Shown: positions 1-14,200, numbered from the stretch's first letter. The stretch is 64,000 bases of DNA from Bradysia coprophila (GCF_014529535.1 NW_023503307.1:3597240-3661239); one strand, 5' to 3'. Notes: generated by a model from the letters alone, not told the origin. Translations and numbers: made by a program.

Positions 1-45
1 AAAATTCACTTTCGCCTCACTTAAGAGGTAAAATTAACTACATAA

Positions 46-229
46 TTGTGCGGAAATCGTTATTTCGACTCGTGTGGTTGTATACTTCACCTTCGGCTCA
101 GCATACAAACTCCACACTCTTCAAAAAACGATTTTCCGCACAAGTATGTAATCTTCTATTACGTGTTACGGCAATGTAAATGGCGCTTCGCTCATATGAA
201 ATATGCATTTACATTGCCTAATCACGTAA
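46..229. repeat. two adjacent foldback elements
   Basis: Arms TTGTGCGGAAATCG (46-) and CGATTTTCCGCACAA (to about 144) close one palindrome with ACCTTCGGCTCAGC at its apex. Arms TTACGTG..GGCAATGTAAATG (160-183) and CATTTACATTGCC..CACGTAA (205-229) form the second, apex GGCGCTTCGCTC. No coding capacity. Confidence 0.75.
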
Positions 230-1010
230 GCACAGTATACGTACGTGGTTTAATTTTTTTAAGTAACCACGAACATAATGTTGAACATGAGAAAATTGAC
301 CAATACATGGCAATCTACCCGTTTCGAAAATAATCCATTAACACGTAGGGGACAATGCTCGAGCAGATTTTTGATTTTTAGAAATTTATTTGGAGGTATT
401 CCTAGACCCTCTTAGCACTTTCCGGTGTGCCTAAAGTTGACAAGTCACAATAACCGGCAACGTGTTATGGACATTATTTTCGGTTAATTTTACAAGAAGT
501 CATTTGTGATAATCAATTTTCGCATAGGACAGGCAATAAGCTCATATGTATTAGGGTCAGATATATTTTTAAGAATTTAACAAAAAGTTCAATGATTTGA
601 TGACTAAGATTGATTTTATGTTCGAAATTTGATTTTCGAAACCTGCCCTCCTCTTTTTACGTAGAAGAGTCGCCAGTTGAAACTATAAACAAAATGTTAG
701 TCTGAAAATATTTTTTACGTCGATTAATTTCTGTGTACTCAAAGACAAATTTTTTCATATGAACAGAACCACTAATGTCTGTTTAATCTAATACAGACGG
801 CAAGCATATGACCAGTATTATTATTGTTATTGGGTCTATCACTTCCATCGATCAAAGTATTTTTAATCTGTTGATTTCAAATCTTGTACTTCCTTTTTTT
901 TTAAATTCATTTTACTATATAAATGACCATATTACGCAGAGTTTGTCATTATTTTTGTCGTCGTTATCGATAACAGATGTGAAAAGACACGATCACAATT
1001 TTACTATTAA

Positions 1011-1212
1011 CACGACAGAGTAAAGTTAACCAGGCAGGAGCGCTGATTTGACAAGGGACCTGAATAATCTAGTAGTCCAATTTTTTTTGCGAACAAAATT
1101 TTTCAAATTATGTCAGTGTTCATTTGAGTTCATTTTCATACAGTATATTAGGTCCCTTATTTAACGTTTCGAAAATGAACCGCTCCTGCCTGGTTTATTT
1201 TACTCTGCCGTG
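1011..1212. mobile_element. MITE, family A (TIR CACGRCAGAGTAAA)
   Basis: Termini CACGACAGAGTAAAGTTAAC and, inverted, CACGGCAGAGTAAAATAAAC; both continue CCAGGCAGGAGCG. Flanked by a perfect 7-bp duplication CTATTAA (1004-1010 and 1213-1219). 202 bp, noncoding. Related copies at about 19119-19301, 21598-21805 and a fragment at 10204-10253. Confidence 0.88.
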
Positions 1213-3137
1213 CTATTAATTCTAGCACTTCCACGTAAACCGATAAAAATCTTAAGAAAGACCACTCTTTCATTAAACAAATTATAATGATAAAACATCT
1301 GTTACAGGGAACCACGATTAAAATGAACAATCGTCTATCAATGAAAGAGTTTCTATCCAGGACTAAAAGACTCGAAGAAACCGAAATCTAACTAACTAAG
1401 ATCGCAGCAGAGCACGTTTATCACCTTTTTTGTAACGGGGTGCACAGAATATTGTCAAATTATTCCTGTGACGTTGTAATGTAGGCTCAAAAACATTCCA
1501 AGTTCCCAAGCGAGACTCATTTACTTCAATGTTTTGCCGGTATCACTCCTAAACTGATGGGATCATGTATTTAAATGTGTGATGCACCACAACAGATGGA
1601 TGTTTATTTATATTTTATAAAACGGTAGACCAATATAGAGGGAGATTATGAATGCGAATTTGTATGCAACTAACTTTTTTGCTACTAAAAATATGTTAAG
1701 ATAGGTCTGGGAACATAAGTCAATAACAAAGCTAGAATGTTACCACATGAATTTTTATTACAACTTGCAATAGACTTAAATGACATAACAGAAGAAGAAA
1801 ATAAAATTTATTTTAATTATTATGTCGCATATCGAGCGTTATATTATATTGTACAAAAAAACAAGGAGAGAAAAACACAAAAAAAGTTAATCGCCTTTTT
1901 ATTTTGAAACGTTTGTATATCAACACGTCTCGTCTAAAATAAATAATTGAAATATTTTCTACAAATGGAATTGAAATAAATCATACGAAACAAAGTTATA
2001 ATGAAAAAATGCAACTGCTCTGGAATGTATTTTATAACTCTTTTACTAGGGACATTCATAATCTCTACGCTAAGCATTATTATTTTCACGACAGATTTGA
2101 AAGAGAAAGAGTAAAAAAAGTTGAACATTTCAAAACAGATGTAATGAAAATCATATCATGTTTTCTTTCTTAGCCAGTCTGGGCTATACGGACCGAAATG
2201 CGACAAAAACTAAAATTTATCCACCTTAACTATTACAGCCGACAAAACGAGCTTCTCTTCTATTTCCTCGACCCACGAATATTACCCACATAAAATATAT
2301 TGACGTTAACAGTTCGTACAATTTAGCAAATGATGCGCACAATGTCTCAATCCATGAATCCATTATGCCAAATCAAGTACTTCAATGTCTGAGAAACATT
2401 GTCGAATTTGATAAAAAGTTCAAGTATTTACGTTGACATGATTCGGGCATGTCCCTTTGCATGGAAAGTTCTATCAAGTACGAGTTCTATACGTATTTGT
2501 TGGGGATGCTTGATTTTCCTCACCCTTGCAAACGAAATTACCTAAAATCAAACGTCTAATGGTTATTTATGACATCGAGTTCAAAGAACTTTATTAGGGT
2601 CTAGTTGTTAATTATGAGGCCACAGGCCGTGTGTGTCATAATACACATCGTGCATCTAATAAACTACTTTGGACCGAGATTCATACAACGATTTATGAAA
2701 CAGAGGCATCTAAAGTTTCCAAATTTTGCACATTGCTGAGTTTGTAGAGATATAGGTCAGTGGCTCTAGAGACTCGGATGTCAGCCTAACAGTTGCCTTT
2801 TTGGCACGCAGTGAAATAAGAATATTTTTTTCGCACGCTAATCTTGAATGAAATAATCGAGCCTCATAAAACATTAGAAACAGGCAAGAAAGAGTTCTTT
2901 TCCGTCATTGAATTGCGAAAAAATATTTTTGGAACACACCTTTTAATACAGACGCTATGGAACAAGGCGCGGGAACGAGTAGGTCGACAGCATGTTATTG
3001 CTGGAATCGATGGTATATAGGTTGGGTGATAGGCTTGATTTTTGGTCATTCTCGGGTTATGGGCATCCTAACCTCAAAATTTGTGGTTTTTCACATACTT
3101 GACATCACAGAGCGGAAAGTACTAAAAATTAAATTAT

Positions 3138-3405
3138 AGTTTCTTCGGCAATTCGTCAGAGTATTGACTTCTGCACAAAAGTCTTCATACAAGTTAATTC
3201 GCAGAAAATACAGGGAGGTCAGTACGATGCCCCGAAATTGTAAAAAATCGATTTTTTCTCATTTTTCCGCAGATTTTAACATTTTCTCAGATATCAATGA
3301 AAAAATATTGTTTCTTCGACCGTTCGTTAGATAATTAAATTTCGGACAGAAGTTGGCTCAAAAGTCACCCTGTAGAAAATACAGGGTGGTCAACAAAAAA
3401 TTTTA
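3138..3405. repeat. imperfect tandem duplication (~170-nt period)
   Basis: The block ATTCGTCAGA..CTTCTGCACAAAAGTC..GCAGAAAATACAGGGAGGTCA recurs about 170 nt later as GTTCGTTAGA..GGACAGAAGT..AAAAGTCACC..GTAGAAAATACAGGGTGGTCA. Confidence 0.5.
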
Positions 3406-5403
3406 AAGATGAAGAAATCAAGTTTTTTGAAGTGAACGCAATTCGGATGATTTTCGTTTGCATCATTCACCTGCTTGGAAGCCCGTCATTTTCATGTTTC
3501 AAGTAGAGCTTTTAAAAAATGGAACGTTACATTTTCTTGTACTTACAAGCACGGAATTTTCAAAACCGACACATTTTCTGTTTTGTTGATTACTAATTTT
3601 TGGTGGATTTTTATATGGAGAAATCAAAAACTCAAGTAAAATACACAAACAGAAAATTTGTCGGTTTTCAAAATTCTTTGCGTGTATCCTCTATACTCCG
3701 ATCAATGAACCTCAATTTTTCAGTGGTTGTTAGCTAAATGACTATTTGACTTCCACAATTGCAATATTTGCCTTCGGGTTACAGTTTTGTCCCTATTAAT
3801 GTAACCCGTACCTTGTAAAATAACCAGGTCGAAAATAGAAGGAAATAATAGTAGAAAACGTAAAACAATTGAATTATTTTTATTATTAACTTATTTAGAA
3901 CTTCAGCAAAGAGCAATGCACTCGTAGTCATATGTGGTTGGCGGTTGTTATTAATTGGTGTAATAACAGAACGCCTAATATGATATTAAATTTAACGTAC
4001 CTAATAAACATATACATTGATTATTATCAGTTTTATTATTGTAATAAGCAAACAACTCTGGTTAAACCACTTTAATCGACAGTAGCCAAAATAAAAGTTC
4101 CAACTGATTTTAATACAATGACTATTTTCTCACCTATGTGTTATGCATGGGATGCATTGAACTGAAATCAGATAGAGTGGTGGAAAATATGTTTTGGTTA
4201 TAAATCTGTAAACGGATTTATCCTGAACCATTTTAAAGAAAAAAATACCGAAGAAAAGCTCAAAAAACGATGAAAAGATCATAAATAACTGGAGCGTTAC
4301 AAATAAATTCAAAACGAATCGTAGCAAATTAAAGAATCAATTGAAAAAAAAACAACTTGCAGCTGGTCAGCAGTTCTATATAGATATCTATGCAATAAGA
4401 TGTGTGTTATACTATAATGCTAAAACAAAATAGATTCTTCAATTTGTCTATATGTATACAATGTACATTCGGAATACGCAAAATCTATTTTCGGTCCACA
4501 ACTATTGAAATTAATACATTGTACAGTTGACATACACACACTTATTGATTTATTATGTTACGAACGATTAACACTTTCGGAAAAGTAAATAATCTCTGGA
4601 AAGTTCTAATTTTTTATTTCAATAGTAAGAGCTCAAAAATCCTATGCATGTAATATGTATAAATATATGTAACGTAATTTGTTGGTGATCCCGTGTCATG
4701 TTTTTCTGGTGACCGGAGAATGCTGTTAGGTCATATCCATAGCAAAAATCAACGAAATAGCAGTACAAGTAAATAATAACAACAAGATACTTTTGCTACT
4801 GAAACTGTATATAATGTTAATTCGGATCGACGAAGCTCCCAGGTCCGAGACACCATTCATGTCGTTAGAATAGTTTTCTATGCCAAGTGTTCGTAAATTC
4901 GCTCAGGTGAGAAGTAGACGAAATGTTTAACTTTATTATCTGCCCAATGCAAAAGTTAACCATTACATAGCGGTTTCGTCCTGTGAAAATGATCCATTGC
5001 ATGAAGAATGTTTTCGGTAAATTTTTGAATTCTTTTTTGTGTATCAACGTTCACATAATGTGGGCATTAAACCAAAATACATTGGTTGCTGCTGCGTAGT
5101 TAGTTAATTCGGAAACAACTTTGTTTTTACACTTGACGAAAAGACAGTTACCGAAGCGTGTTGCTTAAAGAACAAACATGTAGGTTTGTCTTTATCAAAA
5201 GAATTGTTACCTCATGTAATAAATTACTTTCGTAGCATCCAACGTAATATATTATTTTGGCATCCTTTCTTAAAATTTTCATATTATTGGAGATGAATCT
5301 TTCTGGAAGGAATACAACGATTTTATCGTATATTTTCCATATTTTGTCGTTTTCCGACGTTATACTATCCACACTTAAGGGATCTCTAATTGAAAACATG
5401 TCC

Positions 5404-5603
5404 TCTGATTTGGAAGTTGTTGTGGTTTGTAAGTGATTCCTAACAAAATTGGTTTAGCAAATGAAAATCCAGAATTTTTACTTTAGTATTTCATTCTTGT
5501 GGGGGTGCCAAGCAAACAGTTAGAAAATAAGAATCTAGATTTTCATTTGTTCAATGAAATTCTTGTGGAATCAATTACAAACCACAACAACTCCCAAATC
5601 AGA
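5404..5603. repeat. palindromic MITE-like element
   Basis: Arms TCTGATTTGGAAGTTGTTGT (from 5404) and the inverse of ACAACAACTCCCAAATCAGA (to 5603) extend inward through TGATTCC/GGAATCA. About 200 bp, noncoding. Confidence 0.7.
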
Positions 5604-8600
5604 AAACATGTCGAATTTCACTTTTCCCTCTCTGTAATGATTATTAACGCGAAGTAAACTTCCAAAACTGTTTTATAATAATGACTAATGGTATAATACC
5701 GGAATTGCAGTCTTCCTATGCAAGGAACGTGAACATCGTGTTCGAAGTAATTCAATCAAGTTTAAACAGCTTTCACGTTTCTTTTCACTCACTCTTAGGG
5801 TACATTGGTTACCATCGTAACTCCCCGAATGTCTTCAAAAAGTGTAAAAGATGTCGATGTGCTCTGATTTCATCAGTTATGTGTATTATCAATTATGTCA
5901 ACGTTTTATGATTACGCAACGCACATCATAAAACTCTTACAAACATCCAGAGCTCGTAACATCATCAAGTCAATGTACTCGTTCCACTAAAGACATTTTC
6001 TTTTTCAATTTATTTCTTCCTTACAGGAGTTTTGCACTATATATGTATATTGGCGTATGAAGATATCGATTACATGCTACTCTTATAATCACTTTAGCGC
6101 TAATAATATACTTCTCTCTGAAAAAATTATTATTTTTTTTAGAAAAAAGTGAAGGAAAAAACACACTCAAATTTTAGGTCGATGATATGTATGTAATTAT
6201 TGCAGCTGTTTAATTGAGAGGAAAAAAATTTAAATGATTTATTATACCGTAAATGTTAGCGATGTTAAATCGAGCATGTGTCTCTTATTTTGCACCAAAA
6301 AAAAAACGAAAAAATGGCATTTGAAACATTATCAGATACGAAAAGTTTTCTTTTAAAAGAAATCAAATGACAATATACTAGTACAACACATTGAGTACAC
6401 ACTACACATTCCTGAGTACTTATACATTTAAACTTTTCAATCTTCGAATAAAGTGTTCATTAACACCATGGCAGTCATAAGGCAAAATATTAATAAACTT
6501 AAAAATAATTTAATAATCGCTTTGACGTAACATGTAATCTCATATCAAATGTCTTGCGCATTATGTCCTAAGCACACGTTCTTCATAAAATGCGTACGCA
6601 CCATACGAAAATTGTTTTTTTTTCTTCGACTTAAATTTTGAATAATATTCGTCAAGTGCCCTATCATTTGTAATTAAAAAAAAACTCCCAAATTTTGTGT
6701 ACGGCACTTAATACGAGACGAAAGAAGAAGAAAAAATTTAATGTACGAGTCAGTTGTACAATATAAGGAAATTAAATAATAAAATGCCATCTGGTTTCGA
6801 TTGAAGGGTCATCAATAATATCGCAGCGCGTTAAAGTGAAGTGAGTTCTTTTCTTTTTGATACTACTTTCGACCTTTATCTGATATACTGTTCTACGACC
6901 GTTTGCTTATTATGACCTATACACGACATTAGTATATCCTACATCAATAGTTTTATCCATGTCACCACTATCATGACATGGATGAGGATGGAGACATTAG
7001 AATTTCGATCTTTGAAACTCTAAGTCAAATCAGTAATTCAGTGTGGAGAAAGGGAAATAATGAGTGGTGTTGATTAGTAGCGTTTAACTAGAGCACACAC
7101 ATTGTTTCACACACAATTTGTGCTTAAATGGATTTTAATTAAGTATATGAAGGCAAAGAGATTTTCGGACGTGTCTAACAAGCTGGGTGTCTTGAACAAA
7201 GTTCTATCACGGAGCGAGTGGTAGGGAAGAAGCAAACAAACATTGGTTCCATGTGTGCCATTGCTCATAAGTTTCCAGGGCTTCCACAAGCTTCCCTTGT
7301 ACCCAAGAAATAAATTTTGTCTACAATTGCTTGTATGATTCCAACTTACATCGTAGCCTGGATGCCATGGATTCTCATGCACCCGATGGTACAGATGAAT
7401 TTGAAAAACTTTGGAGGTCCGAGCTAAAAATGTACAAAAATCTCAAATTTGCCTTCACATCTTCATATGTCAAAATCGACGTAATTGTGTGTCAAAATAA
7501 ATGAGACTCAAGGAATTGAACTAGATCCCTTTCGACCGACCCAATAAACCATTGGTTGATGCGATTCCGATTAGTTTCGATTGAAAAGAAACAATAACCG
7601 TAAATCAAGGTATAATTGAGAAATTTTCAACGCCACAGAACCATTTATGTTTTACGCGTGGCGCTAAGACACTAATTCATTCCGTTAAATTAGATCGACA
7701 ATTATATCCATACATACGTAAATAGTTTATTTATTATTTTAAACGAAGGGGGATCCACATTTGTAAAAAAGAGAGCTTAACAAATGTCATCACACCAACG
7801 TCAAAACATTTATAAGAAAATTTAAATTATTGCTACAACGGTTAATCTAAACTTTGAAAAATTTATTACATCCAGAGTTGGAAAATGTGTTAAACTTTTC
7901 CGAAACATAGTCATGTATTAGGATACAATGAAAACTAATTGCGTGTGTAAACGCAGCTCAATCTGCCACGATATTTAAACAAGAAATGTGTGTGTACATA
8001 ATGTATAGTATAGCTCCAACAATAAAATATTTGATTTATTTTCGTAAGGGAGCGAAAACTAATTACTATTTAATGAAGCTAGAAATGATGGGTGTGTTGA
8101 TGTAATATGTGCATTCAACATGGTTTGAAAATGTGCTAGGAAAATGTTTCGTTTAAATGACGAAAAGTTTTTTTTTTCTTTTTGCTTTTACTAAAAATGA
8201 AAATTGTCATTTATGATCGAGTGCCGATTTTTCAATTTCATTTAGAATTGAATGCAACAATTAAAATATCAAATCCAACTCAGCTAATTTGAGAAAGAGA
8301 AAAGAAGAACGTCAGACAACACATTTTTTTCTGGTGTTTCTTCTATAAAATTTCCAGTTGAGTGGTAGACTATTTTTAGTTTTGTGGTAATTCATTCATT
8401 TTTTGTACCATAATATCCCTTCTATTTAGAAAATTAATGTCAAACAATCATAGTATGGGGTCAAATTGATATTTTATTTTAAGATATTTCAATGACAAAA
8501 AAATTATTAAACACTTGTGTTATTAAAAATGTTTTATTTTTTTCGGGGGGATTAATATATTGTCTTATTTTGAAATATATTTCAAACCTATTTTGAGAAG

Positions 8601-9776
8601 TCGTTTTTTGTGTCAAATGGATTTTTTTCTTTAAAGAATTTTTGAAATGAAAACTTCGTCGTCTTATTTAGCTATGTATGGTATAATGCAGAGAGAAATG
8701 CGTTCGATTTACGCTTAATTTGTAATTGGTTTTCAGTGTGAGGTCTTTTTCGTTTTTTGTAAAAAAAAGGATTTTGTCGAGTGTGTGCATCTATATTCTC
8801 TTTGAAACTTTACTGTGAGCGAACCACTTTCTCTGTTGATGGTTTTATCTAAAATTGTAATTTCTCAATTCATTTTGTATTGTCTTCATGCTTTAACTTG
8901 ATCAGACATAATTTATTTTCGTTCAGAGGTCACACCACAATTCGGTTGTCCTACTGAGTCTATTAAAAAAATGTTCCGGTGTGAAAGTAATTTCGACATT
9001 CTAAGACGAACAATGACTAAATAATTTAAGATTTTCGATACATGAGACGGACAATCGAGGCTTGCCGAGATGACCTCTCATGTTTCGATATCCTATTTTA
9101 TCATATGAGCGAAAACAAGACAACAACAGTTGCACTTGCGATGAATTTCCATTTATCCATCTAGACAGCCGATTTATCCGTCCAGATAAATAACTATGAC
9201 GTCACAACATGACGCGAGTATGATAAAATAATTGAAGTAATGCCTGCACTGACAAAATAGAGTTGAAAATCTTACCTGTTGCAGGTAACGTTGTTACAGC
9301 TGTAGCAATCAACTTTAAATAAAACTTACGCACATTCAAATTAAAGCATTTCACCAAAAAATGGTTTTTAAATTAACTGACAAAAAAATTTCAGAGTTGA
9401 TATGTCACTTTCGACTATCTTCACAACATATATGTACATGTCAAGAATTTCTATTTGCCTGAATGACAACATATTTTTTGTATGTTTTCTTCACATTTTA
9501 CCGACTGAATTAGCACACGCTACGTATTGCAGGGAATTTCTAAGGACATAAATTCGGGGAATTGAACACTGATTTGCACAATCGAAACCAGATTACTTTT
9601 AAAAATCACATTTTCACAACACTAACACTGTTTCAGTAAAATAATTTGTGCACCGGACAACTGAAATACAACATATTTTGCCATGATTTGTTGTTTTGAA
9701 ATGTCAGGTTTTCCCGAACGATATATATTTAGAATTATTTAATCGAATTACACTCGATGAACTTACGTTAGAAATT

Positions 9777-10030
9777 TGTTTCTGTTTTCAACGCTATTCA
9801 ATCCACAAATACAATCCAATACAATCCATACGAAATCACATTGAAACATAGCTCGATTACACATACACTTATGCGCGCGAGACGGCAGTATCAGTATGAA
9901 TATGCGTAACATGTACGAAGTACATACATGGTATATACGACGTTTTTTTATGTGGACTGAGAAACTGTGGTATGTAAGTAAAGAGAATAAGAGTTTCTAA
10001 CCTAAATTTGATTACTGTAGTCCTTTGTTT
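9777..10030. repeat. interspersed repeat shared with 40478-40960
   Basis: Shared segments include TTCAATCCACAAATACAATC, CTCGATTACACATACA, ATGCGCGC and CGAAGTACATACATGGTAT. Here it lacks the foldback insertion seen in the other copy. Confidence 0.7.
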
Positions 10031-10203
10031 AGGACACTAGAAAGCGCACACGCTGAACTATTTTCTGGCCGAAACTGAAACTGACTCATATGCTTCAAAT
10101 ATCCGACACAAACTTGTTAAAGATTAAAAATTTATTGTGGCGATTTGACATTTCATCACAACAAAATTCATTGAATAAATGAAAACTGGGTGAACAGGGT
10201 GAA

Positions 10204-10253
10204 CACACGTCAGAGTAAAAGTACTTTTCAATAATGAACCGCTCCTGCCACAG
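10204..10253. mobile_element. family-A MITE terminal fragment
   Basis: CACGTCAGAGTAAAAGTAC then AATGAACCGCTCCTGCC match the two ends of the family-A MITE with the interior missing. Confidence 0.5.
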
Positions 10254-10440
10254 GATATGACAATAAAGTGAAAAATCTTTCTGGTTTCACATTTTTCGAC
10301 AAAAGACGAGACATGGGTATCTTTATTTTCATTTCTTAGCTCCTTTATGCAAAAGATTTAATAATATTTTGGCATAGTCTCTCGACCTGGAGAGAAAGTT
10401 ACCTGCAACAGGTAGGATTTTCAACTCTCTTTTGTCAGTG

Positions 10441-11233
10441 TGATCAACAGATCAACCTGTGATCTGACCTGAAATACCTGACATTTTGTGGAAACAGAAC
10501 CCCATTTTACTCGAGAAAATGATTCAAATTTAAATAAAGTCAGTCAGGTCTAGTATGTATATTTCATTTCAATTTCAGGCCCTGTTTCAGGCCAGGTCAA
10601 AGCACCTAGCAGGGTAATAGAAAAAAATAAAGAAGTACTTTAATCGAAGTATTATATGCGAATATTTGCATACCTTTTTTTTCTTAATGTCATTGCAAAA
10701 GTACCATTAAGGCTGCTAATGGTATTATTGGTATCAAAATACTACCCTATTTGACGTGTAAAAACCTCTATTACCCTGCTAGGAGCTTTGGTCAGGTTCA
10801 AAAATTACCAGGATCCCACTAATTGTTATACAGCTGAGCGATCTGTACCTGTTCAGCCTTAAAAGGAAGCTGACTTTTTCTTATTTCAGAACCTGCATAG
10901 TATAAAGTTCATACTGTTGACTTACTTGCATTTTATTTTTCTTTTACTTCCAGTTTTAAAGAAGATGCCGACCATCCGTTGCAAAACGGAATTGATAAGT
11001 TCGACAAAGGGGCCGGGCCATAAGAGAAAGAATTTTCTGATAAAATATTGTGGTTTGAGTGGTTGGTTGTCTATTTTTTTATATATAAAAAAAGAAAACA
11101 TTTCAAGGTTCACGTATAAAAACATGGCTTTTCGAATGCAACAAATTTTCGTTCGAAAGATACAGTGACACTGCGAGTAACTTAAAATAATTCAAAAATA
11201 AATATCTCCAGTTTAACTAAGATCGTCCTACTT
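10441..11233. other. intergenic, CAGGTC/ACCTG-rich then AT-rich
   Basis: 10441-10620 and 10790-10860 contain many CAGGTC/ACCTG words resembling clusters at 28 kb, 51 kb and 60 kb. No gene seen before the protease stop codon. Confidence 0.4.
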
Positions 11234-14200
11234 TTAAGGCCACACATTCGATTCAATCCAATCTAAATATGATGATACCCTTGTGTACACGCCGGCTGCA
11301 TTTACCGCTGCACAAGCTTTACCGAAAGACGTGATGCCAATAATATGGAAAATGCTAGAAATTTTACAGTTTGCATTCAGTTTACCACTTGATTCTTTCC
11401 CAAAAAATCTTACCATTGATTTCTGGGCGTAACTACTTGTATCGGGCCGCCTGAATCCCCCTTTGCATTAAAAAAAAATCGAGTTTTATCGATCATCTAA
11501 ACGATGAATGAATTTCAAAAAACTTACTTGGCATGTATCCTTTCCCCCCTCCAGATATCCGGCACACAATTGAGAACTAACAATTCCGTTTCTCAGTTTC
11601 TTTGATCTTTCGTACAGTTGCTGACAGTGATTGTTGTCAATAATGTTCAGAGCTACCTTCTGAAGGTCGTCCGATCGCTCGCCAGCTAATGAAATACATT
11701 ATTATTAGCAGAAGGGAGGAACGAAATGAGAAATCATTGCTTACCAAATTCGAGCTGTCCCCAACCAGTAGCAATTGCATTCGATGAATTAACATAACTA
11801 CTTTGCCATAGACATGCTGGGCGAATGAACCGAGTGAATCTGATTTAAAAATGTATTTGTGAATCAACCTCGTTGACTCGTTTCGCGGAAAAAAAAGTTA
11901 TTCTTACATAACCTGCTGGCTCAATCTAATCAAAGCAATGTCATAATAGTTTGACGAATGTCTGTAATCCGGATGCACAATTACATTTGCAATTCGATAT
12001 TCTTGTGGCTGAGCATTGTCGTCTTGTCGTACCAAATTTTGATCGCCGAGTCTAACCGTGTCCGGTGGAATGCTGGTTGATGGTTGAACATTATTATGAC
12101 ATTCTCACTGACTATGAACTAAAAATGTACCCGACAACAGCTGAACAATGGGCTGCAGTTAAAACGAAATATTCACTGATCAATGAACCACCGCATTTCC
12201 AGTCCACTTCGCCGTTGCTTGTCCAACCAATAACAGCCTTCAATGGAAATATTTGAACTTTAAAAAAATGAGGAAAAGTGGAGTGAATGCACTGACCATA
12301 TGAGGAAATTCGCCTGTTTTTGCAACTTCTCCACCAACAATCAATCCGGTCGGATAGGTACAAGTTGGAATATTCACTTCTTGAGTAGAGGTCAATATCG
12401 ACAGTGATGTGAATGAACCAGAATGGGTAGCTAGTTTCGAATATTCTTCGCATTCTAAATGGAAATGTTTATCAGAGAAACAAGACTGTGTGGAGATCTG
12501 AGAAATTCAATTGTCATCTTTACATAGAAAAGCATTTTCTTATATTTTCGGAAATTTTTCCACATTTTGGTGAGTTTTCCGAAAAATATTTTTTGGGAAA
12601 ATTAAGGAAAAAACTGGAAAATCTCAGAAAATTTAAGAGAATCTGCTTATGGCAAATCAAAACTTATAGCCTCGAATAAAAGTAATTCAAATATATTGAT
12701 TGGTTATACTAGCTGTTATACTCACTTTGTTCACTTCGACGTGAGCCCGGTGAATGACGAATGGGGACGACTTCTCGATAATTCTGATTATTCGATGAAG
12801 CCTGAGGGATTTGAGGTGATTGCTGATATTAGTGTTTTAGTAGACTGGACCTATCAAATTGATTGATTTTTAATTGTTCACCTGATTCATCGGATAAATT
12901 TGATTGGGTTGTTGGATCGGAAAGTTGTGATTTATTTGATTAACCGGATTCTGTTGTTGGTTTTGATTGGTAAAACCTCCTTGCTGGTAGTACTGGTTGT
13001 TGTTATAATAATTGTTGTTGTTGTTGTTATTCGACCATACTTGTTGATTTGGCTGAGAGTTCCGTTTAGGGCAGCAAACAACAGCTTCTGATCCTTGATA
13101 AGAGCACACCACCGGATTTTTCCCCTTTTGAATGTCTCTGACCACTTCGGGACACTTGCTGGTTAGGGTGCATACACCCGCTAAACTTTTTGTGTAACAA
13201 TAGTCGCCAACTGTTTTGTAATTACCAGAATAAGAATATTGTACAGACGGCTGTTGCGGATATGATCCAATACCATTCCCATTACCACCATACTGATCAT
13301 CAACATGCCTCCAGTTATTAAAATTACGTGCAACATTACGAGTGAATGAATAAAAGATGTCCCTGAAGTCTTGAAATGATCAAAATGATAACATATTATT
13401 TTGTGTGCGCCCGCCTCTATGACTTGAAAAAATATATCTAATTTATGTGTGTGACGTTGGTTTATTAGTCATGGTACGATAAATATTTGAAAGTAATGGC
13501 ACAATAAAAAACGTGCCTCCCAAATCTATGAAATTCCGAAGAAGTTCCACAGCTAAACAAGATTTTTGTACGTTTCTTTGTAATGTTAATCCGCGTTTGC
13601 GGTCATTCGTCATGACACAAACAGTTTATTAATCAGAAAATGAATGAAAAAAAAGAAACACAAAAGATAATCGAAAATCAATTGCGAACACCCATCAAGA
13701 TCCTTCTGAGATGTATCTCTTTATCGCCAATCTCATCGTGAGATAAATAGACATATTGAATATACGTTGGAAATTCCAATACATAATCAAACAAATTGGT
13801 CAAAAATGTATTAAACAAACTAAACAATTAGAACGAATTAGTATTGCTTTCACCTCCCTCTCACCTGTATATGTACAAATGTATATGTCGCATCGATGCT
13901 CGTGTCTAAATCATCTAACATGTGAGCCGAGTGCCTATACAAATAACTAATGATCTAATTGGAGACCCACAATGCTGATAGTGATAGAAAATACAAATGC
14001 TATAAGAAACGCTTGCGTTGTTGTTAATTGCTTAACGATGGGTACCGACCAGTTGTAGTCAGTGTATTACAGGTGAACCATGTTTGTTCTTTCAACGACA
14101 AGAGTTGTGTTTGCGTCTACCGGTTGTAGGGTTGATAAAGAGGAAGGTCTCTGAAACTGGTTGACATTTATGAACAAGTCAACAATGGACCATAGAACTG

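Larger units (their letters stand above)
1213..9246. other. gene-poor intergenic region
   Basis: No recognisable exon. Contains a partial tandem duplication near 3138-3405, an inverted-repeat element at about 3551-3678 (TTTCAAAACCGACA / TGTCGGTTTTCAAAA-type arms), a palindrome at 5404-5603, and otherwise AT-rich unique sequence with homopolymer runs. Confidence 0.6.
9247..10440. mobile_element. non-autonomous DNA transposon with ~44-bp TIRs
   Basis: The left end CACTGACAAAATAGAGTTGA is matched by the inverted right end CACTGACAAAAGAGAGTTGA, and both continue AAAATCYTACCTGTTGCAGG. 1,194 bp, with no transposase frame. The interior carries a repeat (9777-10030) also present at 40478 onward and a family-A MITE fragment (10204-10253). 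No clear target-site duplication. Confidence 0.75.
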
